Assembly (NCBI RefSeq): GCF_047511655.1
Contig: NC_133390.1
Location: 157,539,583 to 157,603,582 of the forward strand
Source: Castor canadensis
Taxonomy: Eukaryota > Chordata > Mammalia > Rodentia > Castoridae
DNA: 64,000 bases
Reading direction: 5' to 3'
A model generated the notes under the pieces. The model did not search any database. It was not told the origin of the DNA and was given only the letters and a program-made list of their open reading frames with translations. The first letter of the stretch is position 1. Each line of letters starts with the position of its first letter. The position numbers and the translations under genes were made by a program. Positions 47,825 through 58,994 of the stretch are shown one piece after another.

Positions 47825-49160
47825 TTATGGTACCAGAGTTTGAACTCAGGGCCTTTCACTTGCTAAGCAGACACTCTACCACTTGAGTCATCACGCCTCA
47901 GCCCATACTAATTTTTTTTTTTTTTTTTTTTGCAGTACTGCGGTTTGAACTCAGGGCCTACACCTTGAGTCACTTTTTGTGATGGTTTTTTCCAAATAGG
48001 GTCTCAAGAACTATTGCCCAGGCTGGCTTCAAACCTTCATCCTTCTGATCTCTGCCTCCTGAGTAGTTAGGATTACAGGCCTGAGCCACCACAAGCACCC
48101 TACTTTTCCCTTTTTTTTTTTTGGAGGGGGGGTACTGGAGTTTGAACTCAGGACTTCATGCTTGCTTGGCAAGTGTTTTATCACTTGAGCCACTCTACCA
48201 GCCATATATGAATTAATTTTTAATGGCACAGAAAAATGCTGATGTAATTTTTTTTTTTTTGGTACTAGAGTTTGAACTCAGAGCCTCATGATTGCTAGGC
48301 AGGCACTCTACCACTTAAGCTATGCTCCCAGCAATTTGGCTTTTTTTTTTTAGCTTGTTTTTCACATAGGGTCTTATGATAATTTTGTCATGAACAGACC
48401 TCTGTGATCCTCCTATCTCCACCTCGAAAGTAGCTGGGATAATAGGTGTGTGCCACCACACTGTTTACCAAATATACTCTTCATTTCACTTGGTACTTGT
48501 AGCCAAAAAACACAACTTTTGTGTGTAATTTTTTTGGGTGGTACTGGGGATTGAACTCAGGGCCTCACACTTGCTAGGCATGTGCTTTACAACTTGAGTC
48601 ACTGAGATAGGGTCTTGGGAACTATTTGCCTACTCTGACTTTGAAGCTTGATCCTCCAGATCTCTGCCTCCTAAGTAGTTAGGATTATAGTCATGAGTGC
48701 CCAATGGTACTGGGGTTTTGAACTCAGGGCCTCATACTTGCTATGCAGGTACTCTACCACTTGAGCCACTCTGCCAGCCCTTTTTGGTGTTGAGTATTTT
48801 CAAGATAGGATCTCGAAAACTATTTGCCTGGGCTGGTTTTGAACCTAGATCCTCCTGAACTCTGCCTCCTGAATAGTTACAATTATAGGAATGAGTGGAC
48901 CCATAAGTGCCAGCTGTGTTGGGTATTTTTGAGACAGGGTATTAAGAACTATTTGCCACAGCTGGCTTCCTATCTTGATCCTCCTGATCCTGCCTCCTGA
49001 GTAGCTAGGATTGTAAGTGTGAGCCACAGGTGCTTGGCTTTTTGTTGTTTTTGTGACAGGGTCTCACTATGTGGCCCAGGCTGGTCTTGAACCCTGAATC
49101 CTCCTGCCTCAGCCTTCTGAGTGTTGAAATTACAGACGTGTACCATCACACCTGGCTTTA
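47825..49160 (-). mobile_element. Minus SINE pile (about eight copies)
   Basis: Almost continuous minus SINEs: IDL 47825-47905, dimer 47911-48100, IDL 48110-48205, dimer 48250-48470, dimer 48525-48690, dimer 48703-48905, left half 48910-49038 and B1 49039-49160. All share one orientation. Confidence 0.75.
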
Positions 49161-49640
49161 TTCCAATCTTAGTTACTAATATTAATTCTCAGATTGCACA
49201 TATACTTCACAGGAATGATTAAGAATGGGTTAAAGTGGCCACAGGGTGGCTTGGAGCTGATACAGGTGCAGAGAGCCAGTGTAAGTGGCTAGATAAGACA
49301 TTAACAAAACCACCCGCCATCCTAGAGTTGTTCTGACTCACTGCTGATTCAGGCTCAGAATTGATTCCAGGCATACTGGGTCCAGGGGCATAGCAATTTG
49401 AGTGGACAAGCCAAGCAACCATATTGAGCTGAAGTCCTGGGACAGATTCAGGAGTTTATCCCCTGTGAATTCTGTGCCATACACATCATACAGCATGGCT
49501 TAATAATGCATCTGTGGGTGCAGCCATAACCCAGTGTTAGGTGCCTCTCCTATTACACTATTACATGAAGCAGGTAAGGGGATTGCATCAATTGTTGATC
49601 TGGTGTGACAGGGTCAAAGGCCTAGTTTACTTGAAACAGT
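49161..49640. other. Unexplained unique stretch
   Basis: 480 bp bounded by SINEs on both sides. The minus strand has short frame pieces but no continuous frame and no family I know. It could be an old retrocopy or plain unique DNA. Confidence 0.4.
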
Positions 49641-49642
49641 TC

Positions 49643-50383
49643 TTTTTTTTTTTTTGGCAGTACTAGGGTTTGAACTTAGGGCTTCATGACTGCTTGTCTG
49701 ATATATTTTTTTTCCCAGCGGTACTGGGGTTTGAACTCAGGGCTTACACCTTGGGCTACTCTACCAGCCCTTTTTCACGATGGGTATTTTTTGAGATACA
49801 GTCTCTTGAACTATTTTCCTGGGCTAGCTTTGAATCTTAAGTCTCCTGATCTCCTGACCTCTGCTTCCTGAGTAGCTAGGATTACAAATGTGAGCCACTG
49901 ACTCCCAGCTTTTTTATTATTATTATTTTTAATAATTTTGTTTTGTTTTTGGCGGAACTGGGGTTTGAACTCAGGTCCTCACACTTGCTAGGCAGGTGCT
50001 TTTTTTTTCTTTTATTATTCATATGTGCATATAAGGCTTGGGTCATTTCTCCCCCCTGCCCCCACCCCCTCCCTTACCACCCACTCCGCCCCCTCCCACT
50101 CCCCCCCACCCCCTCAATACCCAGCAGAAACTATTTTGCCCTTATTTCTAATTTTGTTGTACAGAGAGTATAAGCTATAATAGGAAGGAACAAGGGTTTT
50201 TGTTGGTTGAGATAAGGATAGCTATACAGGGCATTGACTCACATTGATTTCCTGTGCGTGTGTGTTACCTTCTAGGTTAATTCTTTTTGATCTAACCTTT
50301 TCTCTAGTTCCTGGTCCCCTTTTCCTATTGGCCTCAGTTAGGCAGGTGCTCTTACTGCTTGAGCTATTCCACCAAACTGCTTG
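49643..50383 (-). mobile_element. Nested minus SINEs carrying an L1 insertion
   Basis: The direct repeat 'actgcttgtctgatat' at about 49688-49703 and 50382-50397 brackets a minus dimer (about 49710-49910) and a minus IDL (about 49940-50380). The IDL is in turn split by the L1. The bracketing repeat itself lies in an older IDL fragment (49643-49700). Confidence 0.75.
50001..50338 (-). mobile_element. L1 3' end (338 bp) inside an IDL SINE
   Basis: A minus-oriented, 5'-truncated copy of the young L1 family with a 12-bp TSD 'taggcaggtgct' (49989-50000 and 50339-50350), which is IDL sequence. Confidence 0.92.
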
Positions 50384-50399
50384 TCTGATATTGTTTTGA

Positions 50400-51100
50400 T
50401 ATACCTGTGTATCAATGTGTTTCTGATTTAATTTGGTAAATTCATAGGTGGTAATCTTTTATTTGTGTAAATAAGTTGCATATCAGTTCTGTGCCTCATG
50501 GTTTGTGCTAAACAGATGGTGGTTGTTTATTTGTAAAAGCAAGATGTAGAGTCATCTACCTTAACACTTGCACTCAAAATGGAGTCACGCAGGGCAAGGC
50601 ACAGCTGGAGAGCTACTGTTTTATATGAAGTAACTTCTAGTAGGGAAAGCCTGACCTTCACCCTATTCATGGCGGTACAACTGTAATCCCAGCACTCAGG
50701 AGGCTGAGGCAGGAAGATGGCCAAATTCCAGACCAGCCTGGGTTACAGAGTGAGACCCAGGCTCAAAATTAAATAAATAACAGGCTGGGAGCATGGCTCA
50801 AGTAGTAGAGCACCTGCCTAACAAGTGCTAGGCCATGAATTCAAACCCCAGTACCACCAAAAGTAGATAATAAAAAATTAAGTAACTAAATAAAAAATAA
50901 GAAAAGCAGGATACAGAAATATACTTAGGATATGATCTCAAGTCTATAAATATGTCTATGAATAGAAAGTTTGGGAGAATCCATTGTAAAATGGTGACAA
51001 TAATTTATTGTGGTAAGAATTAATTTTTTTTCATTTTTTCATAATCTCCTTGTGAAGTATGCAGATTTCTCACCATAAGCCTCACATTGCTGTCAGAATC
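50400..51100. other. Unique sequence with plus B1 and IDL
   Basis: Plus B1 at about 50668-50782 and plus IDL at about 50783-50870. The flanks are AT-rich unique DNA with no gene seen. Confidence 0.6.
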
Positions 51101-51117
51101 ATAAATGCTAAAGAATT

Positions 51118-51438
51118 TTAATAATATAGCTGGTGGTCAGGAAACTCAACGTGTTGGTCTCTTTCACTGGGAGCTTTTGGGGTCTTGGCTCTTTGATCCT
51201 GGAAAAAAGGCTTTACTTGTTGGAAAAGTCGCAGCATGGCAGATTTTTCTCTGGCACACACATAGGCTTTCTGAAGTGCCATGGGTACTTCAGTCTCCTG
51301 TGTACTCAACAAGGACCATGCACTTTTAAGTAGCTTCCCCTCACTAACTGTCATCTGGCCAGGCCTGTGTTTGCCCTTCATCAACGGAAGGGGCATGGCC
51401 AGGGCAGATGGCAGGCAGGATGCATTTGTCTCTTCCAC
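51118..51438 (-). other. 106-codon open frame, possible retrocopy fragment
   Basis: The minus-strand frame is open from 51438 to a TAA at 51118 in non-GC-rich, SINE-free DNA. The product is rich in K, Q and L (LRLFQQVKPFFQDQRAKTP) with no signal or membrane segment. I do not recognise it. An A-rich run lies downstream on the same strand (about 51045-51025), compatible with a retrocopy tail, but I see no AATAAA just before it and no duplication. Confidence 0.3.
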
Positions 51439-51544
51439 CTATCTTTATCCTGCTTGTCATTAGGTAAAGAACAGTGTTCACTGGGTTGGGACATGTAATA
51501 GTCAGGCTCTCAAACAAATTTCCTTAGGTCTGTCTGAGCCTGAA

Positions 51545-52070
51545 ACTTTTTTTTTTCAACTGTAGTACTGGAGATCAAACAACCAAGGGCCTCAGGGCCT
51601 CAGACATGCTAATGCTAAGCAGGGACTTTACCTTTGTGCTTTATCCCTAGCCTCTGACCCCACAATTTTTCTTTTCTGCAATGGGATTTGAACTCAGGGC
51701 CTATACCTTGAGTCATTCCACCAGTTCTTTTTTTGACCAGGTTTTTTCCTGGCTTCGGACCCTTATCCTCTTGATCTTTGTCTCCTGCCTAGTACAAGCG
51801 TAAGCCACCAGAACCCACCTGAAAAAAGAATTTTTGGGCAACAAAATGGAGAAATAAGCAAAACCCACAAAGAACAACTTTGAAATAGCCAGTGTTTACA
51901 CACTTATTTTTTTAATGCGTAATATTGAACCCAGAACTTTGTGTATGTTAAGCATACTTTCTAAGCTCTATCACCACCCCTGAAGCACATTTTAAAAACT
52001 TCCTTTCTTTCTTCTCTCTCTCTCTCTCCAGATGAAGCCCAGGCCCTTTCTAGGTAATGCTCTACCATGG
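51545..52070 (-). mobile_element. Minus ID/dimer SINE relics
   Basis: Minus ID at about 51545-51655, minus dimer at about 51665-51830 (diverged), minus ID-like at about 51905-51995 and a minus ID fragment at about 52030-52070 after a CT-rich run. Confidence 0.6.
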
Positions 52071-52494
52071 AGCATTTAGAACACTGCAGGCCAAAAAGGG
52101 GAAGGGGAACTTGCCCAAATACTTGCGCAAAGGCCTATACCTGCGAACTCAGGTGAAGCATTGTGGCCGTCTCCAAAGCCCAGCCCCAGGACTCCGCCCC
52201 CGCCATGGGCCTGGCCTGGCCACATCCGGAAGCCTAGGGCTAAAAGTGGGCGGTGCTTGTGACTGGAGAGCGTAACGCAGGGGGCGGGAGGGCGGGTCTG
52301 AGGAGCAGGATGCGCCGGGATAGGGCGGAGGTTCGCGCGGAAGGGGCGGGTCAGGTCAGGGGGCGGGGTTTAGCGGGAGCTCCTTTTGGTGTCGGTCTTC
52401 CGCGTGCGTTGGTCTGGCGAGCGACAGCGCGCGGCGTGGGCGTGCCCGGCCGGCGGGGCGGGACCAGCCAGGGGGCGGGGCGGCGCGCGGCCTA

Positions 52495-52530
52495 ACGGCG
52501 GCGGCGGTGGCGGCGGCGGCGGCAGCGCTG
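52495..52530 (+). repeat. CBFA2T2: GGC-rich trinucleotide repeat in CBFA2T2 leader
   Basis: About ten (GGC)n-type triplets, with GTG and CAG interruptions, lie roughly 110-140 bp upstream of the ATG. If transcribed it would be part of the 5' UTR. Confidence 0.7.
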
Positions 52531-52636
52531 GTGTTGGCTAGCTCCGCAGCTACAGGTCCCGCGGTGGCGCCTGCGAAGGACCTCGGCCTCGGGTCGAGGC
52601 GGGAGGCTGGTGGCGCGCGGCGGACTGCGATCGGCT

Positions 52637-52670
52637 ATGGTGGGCGTCCCTGGAGCGGCCGCCTTCCAGC
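52637..52670 (+). CDS. CBFA2T2: CBFA2T2 (MTGR1), first coding exon
   Basis: The ATG at 52637 (context CTATGG, G at +4) opens MVGVPGAAAFQ plus one base, followed by GTAAGT at 52671, a consensus donor. This is the start of the CBFA2T2 isoform that I recall as MVGVPGAAAFQLGPEKR; the last C here is the first base of that leucine codon, so the exon ends in phase 1. CBFA2T2 belongs to the ETO/MTG corepressors. It bridges DNA-bound factors to NCoR/SMRT and histone deacetylases in the nucleus through NHR1-NHR4, all encoded by later exons outside the window. Its CpG-island setting and its position head-to-head with SNTA1 support the call. Other first exons of the gene are not recognised here. Confidence 0.93.
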
Positions 52671-53304
52671 GTAAGTGGGTTGAACAGGCGGGCGGCTGAG
52701 GGGGGCGTGTGAGGGGCCTGCTGCTCCACTGGCGCGAGGCTCCCCAGAGGGCCCTTGCGGGAGGCCAGGGCGGGGAAACTGAGGCCCGGAACAGGGTAGC
52801 GGATCCAAGGTCACGCGGCGCCTCTGGCCTTCACGGGTCCCTGAGGCCACCCGGTCGCTTCCTGCGCCGCCGGAGGGCTCGAGGCTCACGGTGCGAGTCA
52901 AGCTGGGACCACGGCCTCGCAGTCCAGGCCCGGCGGTAGTCAGTCCGACTGACTTGCGGACAAGTACTGTTTTGTTTTCCTGGCTCGGGGGCCAGAAGTT
53001 CGGTCAGGAGAAATAACCACGCACGCTGATTTTGAGGGACGTGTGGTCAGTGTTGGAGGACGTGAGGCTGGCCTTGGCTGGGGGGTGGGGGGTGTTGAGT
53101 GCGGGTCAGGGGTCGGACTGCCTGGGTTCGCAGCCCGGCTTCGACCTGCAGGCTGTGACCTTGGCTCTCCCCGAGTCTCAGTTGCCAGGACTGGAAAATG
53201 GGGTCTGAAGAACGTTGCCTGCATTCCCGCAGAATAGTTGTTGGGTTTAGTGAGGCCAGACCCGAGCTCTCATGCACGAGTGAAAACTGTCACTATCTTA
53301 ATCG

Positions 53305-53500
53305 CGGCTTTTTTGTTTGTTTGTTGCTGTACTGGGGTTTGAACTCAGGGCCTACACCTAACAGCCGCTCCACCAGCCCTTTTTTTCTGAAAGGTTTTTC
53401 CAGATAGTCTCATGATCTATTTGCCAGGGCTGGCTTTGAACCGCGATCGTCCTCATCTCTGCCTCCTTAGTAGCTAGGCGTGAGCCAACAGCACATGGCT
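53305..53500 (-). mobile_element. Dimeric SINE
   Basis: Minus dimer about 630 bp after the coding exon, the first repeat inside intron 1. Confidence 0.8.
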
Positions 53501-54140
53501 GTAATCGCAGTTTATTAATAAGGTGCCCTATGTACCTCACTCAGAGGTGGCTCTGGTTGAGTATTTGTTTACGATTATATTTTGTTTGGGTTAGTACCAC
53601 TGATTCGGTTGTATTTTTAACCTCATTTCACCATTCCAGCATTTATCTAGTGTTTCTCCAAGAATTGTGAGATCCTTGGGAGAGGTGGTGTTGCTTAATA
53701 ACAACAAAGAATAATTGTTTCTCATTATAATAGTGATAATAGCCAACATTTTTTTTTTGAGTACCAAGCATTTGTATATTATTTGTTTAAAATTTATTAA
53801 ATCATCTCTTAAGTAAAAAGTGCCATTTCAGGTCCTGGAAACTTAGCAACAAACAAGATGGACTGTACTCCTGCTTTGGGTTTAGATGGAAGGGCTGAGA
53901 GACTCAGTAAGTGAGTCTAAGAATCTAAATAACAGGTATTTGAGCATCTCCATTTTGTAGAGGATGAAACTGAGGGACATTGAGCCCCAGAGCGAAGTTC
54001 TTCAGCACATTTTACATAGTCTTCCTCCTTACAAAGAGGTGTTTCCACCAGCAGTCTTTTGTTCAAAACTCATTAAATTTGATTTAAAGAAATACAAAGT
54101 AGATTCACCTTTATAAAGTCAAATCTGCAGTTGCTGCTCT
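53501..54140. other. Unique AT-rich intron sequence
   Basis: A faint minus MIR trace lies near 53930-54005 ('ccattttgtagaggatgaaa'). I see nothing else. Confidence 0.5.
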
Positions 54141-56145
54141 TTTTTTTTTTTTTTTTTGTAGTATTGGGGTTTGAACTCAGAGCCTACACCTTGAGCCACT
54201 TCACCAGGCATTTTTTAGTGAAGGTGTTTTTGTTTTTTTTTGTTTTTTTTTTTTTTCTGAGATAGGGTCTCATGAACTATTTGGCCTGCCTGGTCTTAAA
54301 CCACGGTCCTCCTGCTCTCAGCCTTCTGAGTAGCTAGGATTATAGGTTCGGGCCACCGTTGCCCAGCCATTGCTCTGGTTATTTGCGAATGGGTTCCTAA
54401 AACTGTTTGTTTGGGTTGACCTCAGAGTGCAATCCACTTCTCAGCCTCCTGATCTCAGCCTCCCAAGTAGCAAGGATTTACAGAACTGGGTCACTGGCCC
54501 TTCTAGTTGATCTTTCATTCATTCTTTTTTTTTTTTTTCTTCCCCCGTGGTACTGGGGTTTGAACTCAGGGTCTACACCTTGTGTCACTCCAGCAGCCCC
54601 CTTTTTTTTTTTTTTTTGTGATGGGTTTTTTTCAAGATGGGGTCTTTTGAACTGTTTGCCCAGGCTGGTTTTAAACCATGATTCTCCTGATGTCTGCCTC
54701 CTGAGTAGCTAGGATTACAGGTGTGAGCCACCAGCGCCTGGAGTTCATCATTCTTTCTTTTTTTTAATTTCTGGGCGATATGGAACCCAGGGCCTCATGC
54801 ATGCTAGGCAAACACTTAAACTCTGAGCTACATCCCCAGTCCCTCAATTTTTTATTCTGAATCTGTGTGTTCATGTAGATTTTAACATAGGCTATGTTAT
54901 ATAACCCAGTACAAAGTTGAGTCCCTCCATTTTAACTTTTTATTAAAAAAAAAAAATGTAGATTTGCAACAAGTTGCAAAAAAGTGTACAGAGAGGTTCC
55001 AAACCTCTTCTCCAGAGAGGTTTATCCCAATGGTAATATCTTTTTTTTTTTAAGTGGGACTGGGGTTTGAATTTAAGGCTTCATGCTTGCAAAGCAGGAA
55101 CTCTACTGCTTGAGCCACAACTCCAGTCTGTTTTGCTCTGGTTATTTTGGAGATGGGGGTTTCTTGAACTATTTGCCAGGGCTGGCTTCTGTCCGCCTGA
55201 TCTCAGCCTCCCAAGTAGCTAGCGTTATAGGCATGAACTACAGGCCAGTTGCTGCTCTTGATGGTTTAATCCATTCCTTGTGGAATTTACAACTAAACAG
55301 AAGCAGACAGGTCACCCTTTAGTCTGAGAAAGGTGCACTGTCAGCAAAGTGAAGGAAACTTTTATTATTTGAACTTAAAAATTTTTATGACCAAATCTCT
55401 GTTAGGTTTTTTCAGTTGATTGTGTTATGTAACTACTTCTTCTTTTTTTTTTTTAAGTTTTCCTAAGGGAATTCTATCTTAAATTCCTAGACAGTGTGCT
55501 TTAGTACACATTTTCTTTGTTTGCTTATTATTTGCCCTGCTGGGGATGAAACCCAGGTCCTTGCACGTGTTAGGCAAGTGCTCTCATACTGAGCTGGTTT
55601 CCCTAGCCCTTCTCCTTTTTCTTCTTTTTTTTGGTGGTCCTGTGGTTTCAACTAGGCCTCATGCTTGCTCTGCAGGTGCTCTACTTGAGCCAGTCTGCCA
55701 GCCCTTTATGTATTATTTTCAAGATAGGGTCTTATGAACTGCTTACTCAGGTTGACTTTGAGCCATGATCCTCCTGACCTCTGCCTCCAGAGGGACTAGG
55801 ATTACAGGCATGAGCCATTGGTACCTGGATTCTTTGTGGTTTTTTGAAAGCCTCTATGTAGCCCAGGCTGGCTGGAACTCTCCATCCTCCTGCCTCAGAC
55901 TCTTTGAGTGCTGAAATTATAAGAGTGTACCACCCTGTCAGGCTCTACTTTTTCTTTTCTTTTTTGCCCAACTGGGGTCTAACTCAGGGCCTACACCTTG
56001 AGCCGCTCCACCAGCCCTTTTTTGTGATGGGTTTTTTATAGATAGGGTCTCTCGAGTTATTTGCCCAGGCTGGCTTCTAGCCGAGATCCTCCTGATCTCT
56101 GCCTCCTGAATAGCTAGGATTGTAGGTGTGAGCCCAGCTTTGGCT
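54141..56145 (-). mobile_element. Minus SINE cluster
   Basis: Dimer about 54141-54370, left half 54371-54500, dimer 54525-54740, ID 54755-54845, dimer 55045-55245, ID 55540-55610, dimer 55625-55830, B1 55835-55945 and dimer 55950-56145. Unique gaps lie at about 54846-55040 and 55250-55535. Confidence 0.75.
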
Positions 56146-56259
56146 CTGCCTTTTTCTTTTAATCTGGAAGCATGTAGTAAATTGCTTGAAATGGAGTGGT
56201 ATTAAGAGAATTGTTTTCAGTGAAGTTCTTATGATACAGTTAGGTTCAGCATTGACCAT

Positions 56260-56800
56260 ATGCTAGGCACTCCAGAAACAAACATGGGCCCTAGCATATG
56301 CTGGGCAAGTACTCTATCACTGAGCTGCACCCCCAGCCTGATTGGCTTTTTCTTTTTGTTTGTGGTACTGGGGTTGAAGCCATGACCTCCAGCGTGCTTG
56401 AGCCATGCCCTTGGTCCATGATGGGTTAATGTTTTTAACTGAGGGGAGAGATTTGTAAGAAAGAGCTCAGTTCTAAGACCAGTGCTTTAAAATCCTGAGC
56501 TGGAGTCCTTGAGGGAAATAGTCTAGAGCTGTGATCTTGAATGCTTTCTATTAAGAAATATAGTTAGGCATGCATACACATTATATAAGTATTTGTTTTA
56601 TATCCCCCACCACAATTTGGTGCTGGTTTTCAAACCTAGGGACCCCTGCTTCTTAGTCAAACACTACTGAGAGGCATCCCCAGCCCCCAGTGTAGAAGTG
56701 TAATTTAAAACAAATATTCAGGGCTAGGGATGCCACTCAGTGGTAGAGTGCTTGCCTGGCATGGGCAAGTTTCAATCCCTAGGACCAAAATAAGGAAACA
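56260..56800. mobile_element. ID SINE copies
   Basis: Minus ID at about 56280-56335, minus ID/IDL at about 56345-56420, minus ID at about 56605-56695 and plus ID at about 56715-56800. Confidence 0.65.
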
Positions 56801-56909
56801 GCTCTAAAAATTAGTAAATTATAATTATAGTGTGACTGTAGTTACATATTGTCTTCCATACCTCAGCATGTGAATAGTGACTCCAGGAGTGGAATCATTA
56901 GTAATTATT

Positions 56910-57555
56910 ATTTTTTTTTCTGATGGGACCTGGTGTTTGAACTCAGGGCTTCACACTTGTAAAGCAAGCCTTTGTCCAGTCCATTTTGGTCTGGTTATTT
57001 ATTTATTTATTATTTTTGGGCAGTATTGGGTTTTAACTTAGCACCTTATGCTTGCCAGATAGGTGCTCTACCACTTGAGTCCTGTTTTGTGTTGTTTTTT
57101 TTTTTTTTTATTGTTTTATTATTCATATATGCATACAAGGCTTGGGTCATTTCTCCCCCCTTGTGTTGGGTTTTTTTTGATGCAAAGACTCTAGAACTGT
57201 TCACCCGGACTTACTTTGAATCGTGACCCTCCTGTGTAGCTAGGATTACAGCTGTGAGCCACTGGCATCCTACTGCAATCATTATCCTATATTGGGACTG
57301 TCCCCTCATCCAGGTATGTTAAAAATGTTTGCCAGATGTGGTGGTTTACGCCTGTGAACCTAGTTAGTTGGAGGTAGAGAGAAGGAACAAAGTTCAAGGC
57401 TAGCCTGGGCAAATGGTTCGAGAGACCCTATCTCAAAAAATACCCATCACAAAAAAGGGCTGGCAGAGTGGCTCAAGTGGTAGAACACCTTCCTAGCAGG
57501 TGTGAAGTCCTGAATTTAAACCATAGTTCTACTCCCCCCCCATCCACCCAAAAAA
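56910..57555. mobile_element. SINEs, one carrying a 66-bp L1 tip
   Basis: Minus SINE fragment at about 56910-56990, minus dimer at about 57005-57270 (with the L1 tip inside) and plus dimer at about 57325-57555. Confidence 0.75.
57095..57160 (-). mobile_element. L1 3' tip (66 bp)
   Basis: T-run, then 'ttattattcatatatgcata' and 'caaggcttgggtcatttctc', the extreme 3' end of the young L1. It is flanked by 'ttgtgttg' at 57087-57094 and 57161-57168. Confidence 0.85.
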
Positions 57556-58139
57556 TCTAGCCTATTCAGTAGAAGTAAAATGTAAAGGTTTAGGTTGAAA
57601 TTCTAAACTTTTGCAATTTCATTCTGGAGTTCTATGTAGGTTGCAATCCTGATGGCCAGTCCTTATAAGATTTGAGACTTTGGGGCACTTTAGCTGAATC
57701 TTTTTGCAGGCTTTTTTTTTTGGCACAATAGTAGGAGAGTTATATATATAGAGAGAAAGCAAGAAAGTACACTCCCAAGGAATCGGGAAATGGACTTTGA
57801 TTAAGGTGGCTTAAGAGGAGTACCTAAAGCTCAAGAGCCTTTTCTGCAGTTTAATTGTGGTATATGTTAGTATGACATGTTTTTATATGTATGTATAAAG
57901 TACTTAAATTATACTTGGCACATCATTTTGAGTGCTGTTATTGACTGAGGCTATAAAAGTGACATAGGTTTTCATACTCTACAGGGGCACCACACAAGTA
58001 AATAGATGAGTGATAAAGTGCTTTAAATGCAAAGGCTTTTGGGATTACAGAGGAAATATAGTTAATTGTGCTTTGAGGGTCCAATTAAGTGCCAGATAGG
58101 GAGGAAACATTTGAACCTGGCCTTAAAGGAGAGGGGCCC
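57556..58139. other. Unique intron sequence
   Basis: AT-rich, no recognised repeat beyond a short TA/GA stretch near 57740. No exon seen. Confidence 0.5.
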
Positions 58140-58925
58140 AGTGAAGGTAGTTCATGTGTATAATCCCAGCTACTTGGGAGGCCATGACAGACGCGTTCAA
58201 GGCCATCTAGGGCAAAAAAGTTAGCTAGGCCATATCTCAAAGGACAAGTCAGGCATGTTGGCAGATAACCTATAAGTACCAGCTACAGGAGGATTTAGGT
58301 CCAAGGCTGGCTCCTGCAAATTGGAGTCCCTATCTGAAAAATAACTAAAGCAAAAAGGGATGGGGTTGTAGCTCAAGTGGTTAAGTACTTACAAGCAAGT
58401 TTAAGGCCCTGAGTTCAAATTTCATTACTGCCCCCTTCCAGGGGGTACCTGACTGAAGCTTGCAGACTGAAGTTGTGCCTTGAACAGCTTGAACTTGTGT
58501 TCTAGAACAAAGAAGCCTGTTCTGGAACTTTTCACAGCACCACAGCTCTTTCTGGTGTTTTTCTCATTCTGTCTACTTAGCTATAATTATTAAAGAATAC
58601 AGATTTCTAACTTCAAGACTAAGTCCTTTTAGAGTTATGATAGTATCTGCATTTTTGCAATTTTTTTTTGTGTGTGTGGTACTGGGGTTTGAACTCAGGG
58701 CCTTCATCTTGAGCCACAATTTTTGTGATATGTTTTTTCAAGATAGGGTTTCACAAACTATATGCCTGGGCTGGCTTTGAACCTTGATTCTCTTTACCTC
58801 TGTCTCCTGAGTAACTAGGATTACAGGCGTGAGCCACTGGCTCCTGGCCTGGACCAGTTATTTTGGGTTTTTTTGGTGTGGTACGAGGGATTGAACTCAG
58901 GACTTCACTCTTGCTAGGCTGGCAA
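58140..58925. mobile_element. B1, dimer (+) then dimer and IDL piece (-)
   Basis: Plus B1 at about 58140-58245, plus dimer at about 58246-58435, minus dimer at about 58660-58850 and minus IDL piece at about 58870-58925. Confidence 0.75.
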
Positions 58926-58994
58926 TGAATGGGAAAATTGAAATCTTATTCCTAAGCAATGTGTTGCTATGTACATTTTGAAAGATCAGTTAAA

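Larger units (their letters stand above)
52180..52960 (+). promoter_or_regulatory. CBFA2T2: CBFA2T2 CpG-island promoter and 5' UTR
   Basis: A dense CpG island with many GC boxes ('ggggcggg' type, for example about 52275, 52342, 52360 and 52475) and an ETS-like CCGGAAG near 52225. There is no TATA box close to the ATG. The island flanks the first coding exon on both sides. The transcription start cannot be placed exactly; the G+C-rich leader before 52637 is the likely 5' UTR. Confidence 0.85.

Noticed and set aside
47825-49160. Regular array of repeats considered as a tandem satellite
   Set aside because: The units are separate SINEs of different types and lengths with their own tails, not tandem copies.
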